Positions 5,364-13,002 of a DNA stretch of 14,580 bases are shown in pieces; position 1 is the stretch's first letter; each line of letters begins with the position of its first letter. The translations under genes and the position numbers were made by a program. Source of the DNA: Lachnospiraceae bacterium. Lineage in GTDB: Bacteria; Bacillota_A; Clostridia; Lachnospirales; Lachnospiraceae. Under the pieces are notes generated by a model. It had not been told where the DNA came from, made no database searches, and was given only the letters and a program-made list of their open reading frames with translations. The stretch is taken from the NCBI GenBank assembly GCA_017553965.1, contig JAFZJK010000031.1, positions 1-14,580 of the forward strand. The letters run 5' to 3'.

Positions 5364-7223
5364 ATGCGAAAGATATCAGCCGGACTGTTTTCTATAAAAA
5401 TCTTTTTAATCCTTTCGGTACTGTTTTTGGTACTTATTTTTGTTCCGAGAGCAGCTGTTTCTGCTTCGGAACTTGCGTTTGAACAGGACAGTATCGTTCT
5501 TTATGAAGGAAATACCCTCAGACTTAATCTAATATACGACGGACAGGAGTTTTTCCAGGATTCGGAAGAATTTGCCTATGACTGGTATGCTTACTTTGAG
5601 AGTGAAGACTCCGATATCGTTAGGGTATACTATGACGGCTCCATAGACTGCATGGGTACGGGCAAGACTGTTATAAAGGCTTATTATAACGGTTTGACGG
5701 CCGAATGTACCGTAAAGGTTAAAAAGAATAAGTTTAAGCTTTCGGAAACAGAGATCACGCTTTATTCCAATCAGTCGATGGATGTTAAGCTTTCCGGTAT
5801 CAAGAAGATAACAGAGTATGATTATACAACTTCCAACCTTGATCCCGATGCGGAGTATTCCTGGACCGATTCTCCGAAGGTGGAGATAAAGGGTGGTGGC
5901 AAATTTACAATAACTGCCGGCAAGAAAGGCAGACATGAGATCAGACTCATGGGTACCAATAAAAAAGGTGTCAGATATGCTAAAAAGCTGATAGTATATA
6001 CCGTGCAGGTCGGACCCGAGCAGGACGACATAAGTATAGCTAAAGGCTGCTCCAAGAGTATTAACATGATCGATTCCGAGATCACATCGGTCGAGCTTGT
6101 ATCGTGGACCGACGGAAACATGATCTATAGTGCTGATGTATATGGTACCGACGGAGGCTATATCGTAAGAGACGGCTTTGATTCCTTTACCACAAAAGAG
6201 GGTTGCCCCGATGAAGCAATGTCAACCTTCAGGATCGGATACGAGACAGAAGACGGTACACAGCTTTATTCTTATCTTAATATCATAGCTTACGAACCGG
6301 AATATGTTCCTTTTGACGAATATCTCTGGGTGGGACAAATATATGAGCCCGGTATACTCAATGCAACAGCGTATTCTGATATTAAATGTACATCCTCCGA
6401 TAAAGAGATACTCGAGATTAACGATTACGGTCAGCTTGTACCAAAAGCAAGCGGCAATGTTACTGTCAAGATAGATGTTGACGGCAAGATATTTAAAGAG
6501 GAACTGACAATAATAGATGTACATGTGGCAGGCAATAATCTGCTTACATGGACGGGTACAAAGTTTAGTTATAAAGTAACCGGAGCTCCTTCGGATATGA
6601 AGATATCTTATTCAAGTTCCGATCCTTCGGTAGCTTCGATATCTAAAAAGGGTACACTTAAGACCAAGAAAAAAGGCTTTACATTTATAACTGTTACGGT
6701 CGGAGACGTTGAGACGCAGTATACAGTAAATGTCGGTGATGAAACAGCAGTTAAGGCAGTGCTTTATGCAGGTGAATATGTCGGAAAAGCCAAGTATGAT
6801 CAGGGCAGACGTATGGAAGAAGGCTATTTTGACTGCAGTTCTCTGGCTTGGAGAAGCTATGCTAAGGCAGGCCTTAAGATACAGAATAATGATTATGCAC
6901 CGACATCGGCCGATCTTGCCAAGTATATGGATGAGAACGGTTATACAATAGCTTACGGAGATCTTAATCCTGAGGATCTATTACCGGGTGACCTGCTGTT
7001 TTATGCGGGAAGCTCCGATAACGGAAGGTTCATGAAGATAAATCACGTAGCTATGTATTACGGTACTGATTATTATTATGATTATTATGATTTCTGGACA
7101 GATACATTTGTTGAAGGACTGCAGGGGAGCATAGTCCATGCGGGGACCGGTGGAGGCGGAGTATACTTCAGTCCTTACCCCGGATACAGCGGAGCGGTAT
7201 TAATAGCAAGAATTTGTAAGTAG
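5364..7223 (+). CDS. Secreted NlpC/P60 cell-wall hydrolase with bacterial Ig-like repeats
   Basis: 619 residues. Residues 1-34 are a signal peptide with a long hydrophobic core, cleavable after VSA. Residues ~36-460 hold several Ig-like domains of the BIG2 type; clear ones run from LAFEQDSIVLYEG to ECTVKVK, then KFKLSETEITLYSN onward, and a last one at ~393-458 with SDPSVASISKKGTLKTKKKG. The C-terminus (~462-619) is an NlpC/P60 cysteine peptidase domain that would cut peptide links in peptidoglycan stems. Catalytic Cys491 lies in FDCSSLAW, His561 in NHVAMYYG and His592 in IVHAG, so the triad looks intact. Between the two histidines is an unusual Tyr/Asp-rich insertion. ATG 5364 follows GGGGTG closely (3 bases); ATG 5334 is a weaker alternative that would lengthen the N-terminus ahead of the signal peptide. 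First gene of a probable four-gene operon; the next starts 15 bases later. Confidence 0.88.
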   Translation: MRKISAGLFSIKIFLILSVLFLVLIFVPRAAVSASELAFEQDSIVLYEGNTLRLNLIYDGQEFFQDSEEFAYDWYAYFESEDSDIVRVYYDGSIDCMGTGKTVIKAYYNGLTAECTVKVKKNKFKLSETEITLYSNQSMDVKLSGIKKITEYDYTTSNLDPDAEYSWTDSPKVEIKGGGKFTITAGKKGRHEIRLMGTNKKGVRYAKKLIVYTVQVGPEQDDISIAKGCSKSINMIDSEITSVELVSWTDGNMIYSADVYGTDGGYIVRDGFDSFTTKEGCPDEAMSTFRIGYETEDGTQLYSYLNIIAYEPEYVPFDEYLWVGQIYEPGILNATAYSDIKCTSSDKEILEINDYGQLVPKASGNVTVKIDVDGKIFKEELTIIDVHVAGNNLLTWTGTKFSYKVTGAPSDMKISYSSSDPSVASISKKGTLKTKKKGFTFITVTVGDVETQYTVNVGDETAVKAVLYAGEYVGKAKYDQGRRMEEGYFDCSSLAWRSYAKAGLKIQNNDYAPTSADLAKYMDENGYTIAYGDLNPEDLLPGDLLFYAGSSDNGRFMKINHVAMYYGTDYYYDYYDFWTDTFVEGLQGSIVHAGTGGGGVYFSPYPGYSGAVLIARICK

Positions 7224-7238
7224 TTTTGGAGGTTAGAG

Positions 7239-8609
7239 ATGAGGCTTAATCCTTTTTCAAAGAAGAAAAAGAAGAAGAATACGGTTGAGAGAGGCCATCG
7301 TGAACCGATAGTCGTAAAGTTTTTTAAGGAGAAGGACCCTGATAAGTCACTTCATGTAAGTATAGACGAGGATGCTGTAGAAGAAGATAAAGCATCAGGC
7401 ACAATAGAAGATGAAAACGCTGAAGCTACAGGTAAAAAGGGCCATGCTCGTTTTGTACCCAATGATAAATATTTTACGGTTACAGTATATGCGTTTACCG
7501 CAGTGATGGCTTTGATCCTCTTTGCAGTCATCATAACCAACATTGCCCCGGTATTGGCGGGCGTAAGAAGGTTTTTAGGTGTTCTTTCACCGTTTATAAT
7601 CGGTGCTATAATCGCATTTATTCTTACTCCTATAGTTAATTTCGTGGATGAAGCTTTTTTTGAAAAGGTATGTAAGATCAAGAAGCCGAAGCTGCGTGCA
7701 GGTCTTTCCATAGCCATTACATTTATTGTATTTTTCGGATTGATCATTCTTTCGATAGTAAAACTGGCTCCTGAGATCAGCGAAAGTATCGTTAATCTCT
7801 ATGATAAGTCAAAGACTATCGGTCCTTCTATAGGAAAGAAGATCAATGACCTGCTTGATAATTTAAAAACAAGCTTCCCGACACTTGATGTTGACAAGAT
7901 CACAACTGCCGTTAACGAGAACCTTCCTTCGGTATTCTCGGTAGCCGGTGATAAGATCATGGCTTTTATACCAAAGATTTTCAGTACGTCATATTCCATC
8001 ATTCATGTACTAATCGATATATTGCTTGCTATGGCCATATCCATCTATATGGTATGTGATAAGAGAAGAATAGCACATGCAGCAACAAAGATGGTATATT
8101 GCTTATTTAAACCGGGGAAGGCAAGCAGCTTTATAGAGAACGCTAAGGAAAGCTTCCAGATATTTACCGGCTTTATAATCGGTAAAGCTATCGATTCACT
8201 GATAATCGGTATTCTTTCCTTCTTTATACTTAATATCTTCCAATTGAAATACAGCTTACTGGTAGCGGTTATAATAGGCGTTACCAATATGATACCGTTC
8301 TTCGGTCCTTTCATCGGAGCGATACCCGGTATACTTCTTTATTTATGTATAGATCCTGTTGATGCTCTTATTTTCGGAGGCATCGTACTTGCTATCCAGC
8401 AGTTTGACGGCTGGGTATTGGGACCTATGATACTCGGTGATTCCACCGGTGTCAGACCTATCTGGGTTATATTCGGTATCACGGTCGGAGGAGCATATTT
8501 CGGATTTGCCGGCATGTTCCTTGGAGTACCCGTGACTGCCGTTATAGTATATCTTGTAAATAAGATGGTAGATAAAAAGCTGAATGAAAAACATATAGAG
8601 GTTCAATAG
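7239..8609 (+). CDS. AI-2E family (UPF0118) membrane transporter
   Basis: 456 residues. A charged, Lys/Glu-rich cytoplasmic N-terminus (~1-75) precedes about seven to eight membrane helices: ~80-105, 113-140, 155-180, then after an exposed loop ~235-260 and a cluster in the last 160 residues. Family hallmarks are MIPFFGPFIGAIPG, DGWVLGPMILGDSTGVRP and GGAYFGFAGMFLGVPVTA near the C-terminus. The AI-2E family is named for an E. coli protein linked to autoinducer-2 export, but members also include cation/proton antiporters and sporulation proteins such as YtvI, so the substrate here is unknown. GGAGG at 7227-7231 lies 7 bases before ATG. It is 15 bases after the NlpC/P60 gene and 3 bases before the GH2 gene, implying one transcript. 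Confidence 0.9.
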   Translation: MRLNPFSKKKKKKNTVERGHREPIVVKFFKEKDPDKSLHVSIDEDAVEEDKASGTIEDENAEATGKKGHARFVPNDKYFTVTVYAFTAVMALILFAVIITNIAPVLAGVRRFLGVLSPFIIGAIIAFILTPIVNFVDEAFFEKVCKIKKPKLRAGLSIAITFIVFFGLIILSIVKLAPEISESIVNLYDKSKTIGPSIGKKINDLLDNLKTSFPTLDVDKITTAVNENLPSVFSVAGDKIMAFIPKIFSTSYSIIHVLIDILLAMAISIYMVCDKRRIAHAATKMVYCLFKPGKASSFIENAKESFQIFTGFIIGKAIDSLIIGILSFFILNIFQLKYSLLVAVIIGVTNMIPFFGPFIGAIPGILLYLCIDPVDALIFGGIVLAIQQFDGWVLGPMILGDSTGVRPIWVIFGITVGGAYFGFAGMFLGVPVTAVIVYLVNKMVDKKLNEKHIEVQ

Positions 8610-8612
8610 CAT

Positions 8613-10295
8613 ATGGACAATGATCTGATATTAAATCAGCAAAGTTCCGTGGAAGAACATATCCCGTGGAATGTCTATCCCAGACCGCAGATGCGCAGGG
8701 ACAGCTTCTATAACTTAAACGGTGAATGGGATTTTGAAGTGGCTCAGTATGACTATCCTCCTAAAACATATTCTATGAGGATCACTGTACCTTATCCCGT
8801 GGAATCAAAGCTGTCGGGTATTGGAAAACACTTTAAAAAGGGGAGCAGGCTCTTTTACAGAAGATATTTTGATGCTCCGATAAAGCTTAGATGGAGAAGA
8901 GTACTGCTGCACTGCGGCGGTATAGACCAGAAAGCGGATATATTCATCAACGGACATTTTGTAATATCATGCTGTACGCCCATAGAGGGTCCGCTTGAGG
9001 TTGATATTACTCCGTTCCTTTTGGATGAAAATGAGCTGGTAATAAAAGTAATAGATGACATGGATAAAAATGTCCCTTACGGAAAGCAGAGTGAAAATCC
9101 GAAGGAAATCTGGTATTCACCGGTATCCGGCATATGGCAGACGGTATGGCTGGAGTCCGTACCCGAGTATTATATAAAGGGACTTAAGGTGACTACGACA
9201 CTTGACTATGCCGACATTGAGATATTCGGTGTTGACGAAGGCAGAGTTATGTTTGAGGGTAAGAGCTATCGTTTCTATGACGGAAAGATAAGGCTCACAC
9301 CTGTTGTTAAGAAACCATGGAGCCCTGCAGACCCGCATCTGTATTTCTTTACAGTGCAGGTAGGTAACGATAAGGTTGATTCTTATTTTGCACTTAGGAC
9401 TTTAGAGATAAAGGATGATTACGGGTTAAAACGTCTGTGCCTTAACGGAGAGTCATATTTCTTTAACGGTGTCATGCATCAGGGCTACTGGAAGGACGGT
9501 CTTTATACTCCGGAAAGAGCTGATGATTATAAGTTTGATATCATAGCCGCTAAAAACATGGGCTTTAATACCATAAGAAAGCACTTGAAGATAGAGCCCG
9601 AGGAGTTTTATTACCAATGTGATAAGCTCGGGATGATCGTATTTCAGGATATGGTCAATAACGGCAAATACTCTAAAGTAAGAGATATCGTTTTCCCTAT
9701 AATCGGTTTTACCAAGTTTTCCGACAAGTTTAAGCACAGGGGAAAGGTACAGAGAAGGTCATATATAAATGCTGCACAGAGTACGGTTAAAACACTTTAC
9801 AGCCATCCTTGTATCTGTTACTGGACACTGTTTAATGAGGGATGGGGCCAGTTCTGCAGCAGTCAGATATACGATCTGATAAAGGGCATGGATAAGACCC
9901 GTTTTATAGACAGTGCTTCCGGCTGGTTTAAGGGCGGAAAGACCGATGTAGAGTCGATTCATTGTTATTTCAAGAGGTTTAATCCTCCCAGGACAGAAAA
10001 GCCAATCATTCTTTCGGAGTTTGGGGGATATTCATTAAAGATAAAAGATCATGCCGAAGAAACCGCAGGATACGGATATAAGCAGTTTGATGATAAGCGT
10101 TCTTATCTTGAAGCTATAAGAAAACTGTATGAAGAAGATGTGATCCCGGCCATAGGTCTTGGCCTTTGCGGATGTATCTATACACAGTTCTGTGACATAG
10201 AACAGGAAACAAACGGACTGATCACCTATGACAGAAAATATATCAAGGCTGACGAGAATATTTTTAAGCCGTTTGAAAGCAGACTAACAATATAA
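8613..10295 (+). CDS. Glycoside hydrolase family 2 protein (beta-galactosidase/glucuronidase-like), intracellular
   Basis: 560 residues without a signal peptide, so a cytoplasmic exo-glycosidase. The domain order is that of compact GH2 enzymes. A sugar-binding jelly-roll spans ~18-180 (LNGEWDF, FYRRYFDAP, LHCGGIDQKADIFING, GIWQTVWLE). A shortened Ig-like segment covers ~185-270. The TIM barrel runs from ~275 (LCLNGESYFFNGVMHQG). The acid/base is probably Glu409 in LFNEGWGQF and the nucleophile Glu469 in ILSEFGG; both expected glutamates are present. The exact substrate (galactoside, glucuronide or mannoside) cannot be assigned. Many relatives are ~600 residues, so this is slightly short, mainly in the Ig-like part. 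It begins 3 bases after the AI-2E gene, with AGAGG (8597-8601) 11 bases upstream, suggesting translational coupling. Confidence 0.88.
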   Translation: MDNDLILNQQSSVEEHIPWNVYPRPQMRRDSFYNLNGEWDFEVAQYDYPPKTYSMRITVPYPVESKLSGIGKHFKKGSRLFYRRYFDAPIKLRWRRVLLHCGGIDQKADIFINGHFVISCCTPIEGPLEVDITPFLLDENELVIKVIDDMDKNVPYGKQSENPKEIWYSPVSGIWQTVWLESVPEYYIKGLKVTTTLDYADIEIFGVDEGRVMFEGKSYRFYDGKIRLTPVVKKPWSPADPHLYFFTVQVGNDKVDSYFALRTLEIKDDYGLKRLCLNGESYFFNGVMHQGYWKDGLYTPERADDYKFDIIAAKNMGFNTIRKHLKIEPEEFYYQCDKLGMIVFQDMVNNGKYSKVRDIVFPIIGFTKFSDKFKHRGKVQRRSYINAAQSTVKTLYSHPCICYWTLFNEGWGQFCSSQIYDLIKGMDKTRFIDSASGWFKGGKTDVESIHCYFKRFNPPRTEKPIILSEFGGYSLKIKDHAEETAGYGYKQFDDKRSYLEAIRKLYEEDVIPAIGLGLCGCIYTQFCDIEQETNGLITYDRKYIKADENIFKPFESRLTI

Positions 10296-10314
10296 TTCAT
10301 ATTGGAGAAAAAAG

Positions 10315-11613
10315 TTGAGTTACAAGTTTAAGAACTGCATAATACTTGCTACAGATGAAAACGGTAATTTTACCGTACTAAGACATGAAGTATTGTGCGT
10401 AAAGGACGATAAGATCATATATATAGGACCGGAAGGCGAGGCACCCGCATGTGAGTGTGAGAAAGACATGAAGGGCAGCATTCTTATGCCCGGAATCGTT
10501 GATGCACACTGTCACGGACCGATGACACTGCTCAGAGGTGTAGGCGGTGGACTGGCATTACAGGACTGGCTTGAAAAAGCTATTTTCCCCATAGAGGATA
10601 AGTTAACACCTCTTGATGTGGAAAGAGGCGAGAGACTTGCCGTTATGGAAATGCTGGCATCAGGTATCACATATGTATCGGAAATGTATGATTTCCCGAA
10701 GGCTACCGGTATGGTACTTAGGGAGACAGGTATGCGTGCCAATATATGCAGAGTCGGTCTGTCGTTTTCTGAAGAAACACAGATACCTCCCGGAAGGTTT
10801 GAGGAATGTGTGGAACTGGTAAGAGACTGGAAAGACCCTGATGACAGGGTACGTGCAGAATTCTGTCTGCACTCGGAGTATCTGACCAATGAAGGTTTTG
10901 CAAGAAAGATTGCTGAGATAAACCGTGATTATAATGCTACAGTCAATATTCATGTATCCGAGACCAGAAAAGAGCATGAGGAGTGTAAGGCAAGGCATAA
11001 CGGTCTTACACCCATAGCATATCTTGAAAAATGCGGCATACTGGATAATAAAACATATGCAGCACATTGCGTATGGGTTGAGCCTGAAGATATGGAGATA
11101 ATGGCAGCTAAAGGAACATCCGCCATATTTAATCCAAGCAGCAACTGTAAACTTGCATCGGGCTTTGCACCTATTACTGAGCTTAAAAAAGCCGGCGTAA
11201 ATGTCGGTATTGGTACTGACGGTACAGCCAGCAACGATAACCTCAATATGTTTGAGGAAATGCATCTGGCTTCACTGATAATAAAAAATACCGGCAGGGA
11301 TGCTACATTAGCTACCGCAGAAGAGATATTAAAGATGGCTACGGTAAACGGAGCACGTGCCATGGGCAGGACCGATACAGGCGAGCTTAAATGCGGCATG
11401 AAGGCTGATATTATAGCCGTATCTCTTGAAAAGCCACACATGTTCCCGGCATTTGATATACCCAATATACTGGTATACAGTGCACAGGCTTCCGATGTGG
11501 TTATGACCATGGTAGACGGCCGTATACTTTATGAAAACGGTGAGTATACTACTTTAGATGCCGAAAAAGTTAAGGCTGAAATGCAGGAAAGTTTAAACTG
11601 GATATATAATTAA
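10315..11613 (+). CDS. mtaD: Amidohydrolase, probable 5'-methylthioadenosine/S-adenosylhomocysteine deaminase
   Basis: 432 residues. Members of this metal-dependent family deaminate adenosine-type nucleosides such as SAH or MTA to the inosine forms in the cytoplasm. Visible motifs: PGIVDAHCHGPMTLLRG with metal ligands His65 and His67, NIHVSET with His213 and Glu216, AAHCVWV with His251, NPSSNCKLASG, and GTDGTASNDNLNMFEEM with metal ligand Asp302. The C-terminus closes with TGELKCGMKADIIAV and VDGRILYENGEY. The GTDGxASNxxLxMFEEM motif is typical of MTA/SAH deaminases, but related deaminases cannot be excluded. The start is TTG 10315: GGAG (10304-10307) lies 7 bases upstream and no in-frame ATG occurs before residue ~50. 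It follows the GH2 gene by 19 bases and no terminator separates it from the riboswitch downstream. Confidence 0.86.
   Translation: MSYKFKNCIILATDENGNFTVLRHEVLCVKDDKIIYIGPEGEAPACECEKDMKGSILMPGIVDAHCHGPMTLLRGVGGGLALQDWLEKAIFPIEDKLTPLDVERGERLAVMEMLASGITYVSEMYDFPKATGMVLRETGMRANICRVGLSFSEETQIPPGRFEECVELVRDWKDPDDRVRAEFCLHSEYLTNEGFARKIAEINRDYNATVNIHVSETRKEHEECKARHNGLTPIAYLEKCGILDNKTYAAHCVWVEPEDMEIMAAKGTSAIFNPSSNCKLASGFAPITELKKAGVNVGIGTDGTASNDNLNMFEEMHLASLIIKNTGRDATLATAEEILKMATVNGARAMGRTDTGELKCGMKADIIAVSLEKPHMFPAFDIPNILVYSAQASDVVMTMVDGRILYENGEYTTLDAEKVKAEMQESLNWIYN
11605..11610 (+). promoter_or_regulatory. Candidate -10 box for the cobalamin riboswitch transcript
   Basis: A perfect TATAAT lies just before the stop codon (11611-11613) of the deaminase gene. 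It would start transcription near 11617, right at the 5' edge of the riboswitch. No convincing -35 was found at 16-18 bp spacing, so it is a candidate only; read-through from the upstream operon is the alternative. Confidence 0.4.
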
Positions 11614-11619
11614 TGTTAA

Positions 11620-11860
11620 TAAGCGGTAACGGAGTAAGGAATCAGGTGAAAAACCTGAGCGGGCCCGCCGCCGTAAATAAACTATATTTACATGTCTGAA
11701 AGACTTCCTATTGAGGGAAGCTGACTGACGAGGTGTAAATACATATCAAGCGGAGAGAAAAGCAGCCGCAAAGCTTTTCTCTTAAATGCCATTGAAGCTT
11801 TTGCTTTGAGAAGGTACGTGCGATATGAATGTTTATGAGCCGGAAGACTTAGCCGTGTTT
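11620..11860 (+). promoter_or_regulatory. Cobalamin (B12) riboswitch
   Basis: The conserved core is clear. GGAATCAGGTGAAAAACCTG (11638-11657) corresponds to the GGAAxxxGGTGxAAxxCC block, GCGGGCCCGCCGCCGTAA (11659-11676) to GCGGxCCCGCCxCTGTAA, and CGGAGAG (11751-11757), GCCATTG and GAGAAGGTAC follow in the usual order. The B12 box is GAGCCGGAAGACTTAGCC (11837-11854). CGGT (11624-11627) can pair with GCCG (11852-11855) to close the aptamer. Between CCGTAA and CGGAGAG there is a ~70-base extra insertion (see findings). The 371-base gap before ATG 11985 holds this aptamer plus a short downstream region with a hairpin at 11933-11956 and a weak hairpin over the GGAGG site (11966-11977). In this family, binding of a cobalamin normally lowers expression of the downstream gene. 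No intrinsic terminator was seen, so control of translation is more likely. Confidence 0.93.
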
Positions 11861-11901
11861 TCTGTAGACCATTGTGTCGTCTGCGAGCACCGGATATCAT
11901 T

Positions 11902-11929
11902 TTGATTACAGGAAGCTGCTTAATATAAT
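11902..11929 (+). promoter_or_regulatory. Candidate promoter between riboswitch and first surface-protein gene
   Basis: TTGATT (11902-11907), a 16-bp spacer and a perfect TATAAT (11924-11929). If used, it would make a transcript that lacks the riboswitch aptamer. Chance matches are frequent in AT-rich leaders, so this is tentative. Confidence 0.3.
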
Positions 11930-11984
11930 ACGGTCTTTTAACTTAAGGGAGAAGACTGTAATTTATCTCTATGGAGGACATAAA

Positions 11985-12914
11985 ATGAAGAAGAAATTAG
12001 CTAAATTTATGTCTATGATCATGATTGCGGCATTGATCGTGACAAGTTATACCGGCTTTTCCGGTAATGTTAGTGCATACGCTGACGAAGGTGATACACC
12101 TTTACTGATTGCTACCGCTACAGTACCTTCAGAGGCAACAGTGTATGTTACTATTTCTAACAAGGGTGACCTTGTTGTAAGACAGCAGTCCGTTACAGTT
12201 ATGGATACTGATGATGACGGAGCTCTTACTATCTCAGACGCTCTTTACTGTGCGCATGAAAAGTACTACAAGGGCGGCGCAGCTGAAGGTTATGGCGCAG
12301 AGGTTGGACAGTGGGGTTTAGGCGTTACAAAGCTCTGGGGCGATACCTCAGGAAACTTTGGATACTATGTAAATGATATCATGTCTATGGGAGCAAGTGA
12401 TCCCATAAGTGACGGTGATTATCTTAATGCATGGGTATATGTAAATTCAGATTTTTCAGATCAGTATGCATTCTTTAATACCCGTAAGTTAGGTATTAAG
12501 ATAGGTCAGAAAAAGACCATCAGACTTTATACAGCAGGTTTTGATGCAAATTGGGCTCAGGTTAACAGCCCCTTAAAGAATGCTGTTATCACTATCGGTG
12601 GTGAGCCTACAGAGTATGGTACAAGTAAGAAGGGTGGATTTAAGTTCTCAGCTAACCAGTCAGGCAGTTATTTCCTTTCAGCCTTTTCTGAGGATGCTAC
12701 TATAGTACCTCCCACACTTATCGTATTTGTTCAGCCTGAAAAAGGTGAAGTTATCGAAGTAAAGAATAAGAAATATACCGTTACCAAGCTTGGTACAGTT
12801 AAGACAGGAAAGAAGGGTAAGGTTACCTTCTCCAAGTCAGCAAACGAAGGTAAGGAAGCTCCCAAGACAGTTGAATACGCAGGAGTTACTTACAAGGTTA
12901 AAGTAGTTGACTGA
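11985..12914 (+). CDS. Secreted DUF4430-like surface protein under B12 riboswitch control
   Basis: 309 residues. A signal peptide (1-33) has a hydrophobic core IMIAALIV and a likely AYA cleavage site before Asp34. Residues ~50-165 resemble the DUF4430/transcobalamin C-terminal beta domain type: VYVTISNKGDLVV, then TISDALYCAHE, GYYVNDIMSMGAS and SDGDYLNAWVYV, matching the usual order of 'x-DAL', 'GYYVN' and 'DGD-x-x-W-x-Y'. Inside is an EF-hand-like loop DTDDDGALTISD (74-85). Residues ~168-250 look like an Ig-like domain. The last ~55 (KKYTVTKLG ... VEYAGVTYKVKVVD) resemble a surface-protein repeat seen in Lachnospiraceae. There is no LPXTG, lipobox or membrane anchor. ATG 11985 has GGAGG (11973-11977) 7 bases upstream; a longer in-frame ORF from 11874 runs through the riboswitch leader and is rejected. 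Cobalamin binding is inferred from family and riboswitch. Confidence 0.82.
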   Translation: MKKKLAKFMSMIMIAALIVTSYTGFSGNVSAYADEGDTPLLIATATVPSEATVYVTISNKGDLVVRQQSVTVMDTDDDGALTISDALYCAHEKYYKGGAAEGYGAEVGQWGLGVTKLWGDTSGNFGYYVNDIMSMGASDPISDGDYLNAWVYVNSDFSDQYAFFNTRKLGIKIGQKKTIRLYTAGFDANWAQVNSPLKNAVITIGGEPTEYGTSKKGGFKFSANQSGSYFLSAFSEDATIVPPTLIVFVQPEKGEVIEVKNKKYTVTKLGTVKTGKKGKVTFSKSANEGKEAPKTVEYAGVTYKVKVVD

Positions 12915-12941
12915 TAATCTTAAACTAAGAAACATGAAATG

Positions 12942-12977
12942 TAGTATGCGCTTCCCACAAAAGGGAGGCGCATACTA
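12942..12977 (+). other. Strong intergenic stem-loop without T-run
   Basis: A 15-bp stem pairs 12942-12951 with 12968-12977 (arm TAGTATGCGC) and continues through TTCCC/GGGAG around the loop ACAAAA. It starts 28 bases after the upstream stop. The 3' side continues AATATC with no T-run on either strand, so it is unlike a standard intrinsic terminator. It could protect the upstream mRNA 3' end or partly stop transcription, giving more of the secreted protein than of the membrane protein. Confidence 0.7.
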
Positions 12978-13002
12978 ATATCAATCATTGGGACGGTTTT
13001 AT

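Noticed and set aside
10660..11265. Long antisense ORFs (about 200 and 186 residues) within the deaminase gene
   Set aside because: Cys/Ser-rich translations with no recognisable domain, lying opposite a clearly coding gene with conserved motifs.
11754..11782. 10-bp stem AGAGAAAAGC/GCTTTTCTCT as a terminator
   Set aside because: It is a peripheral arm inside the cobalamin aptamer between the CGGAGAG and GCCATTG blocks, and no T-run follows.
11874..11984. In-frame extension of the DUF4430-like ORF upstream to 11874
   Set aside because: It lies in the riboswitch leader, has no ribosome site and would put an unlikely peptide ahead of a normal signal peptide. ATG 11985 has GGAGG at ideal spacing.
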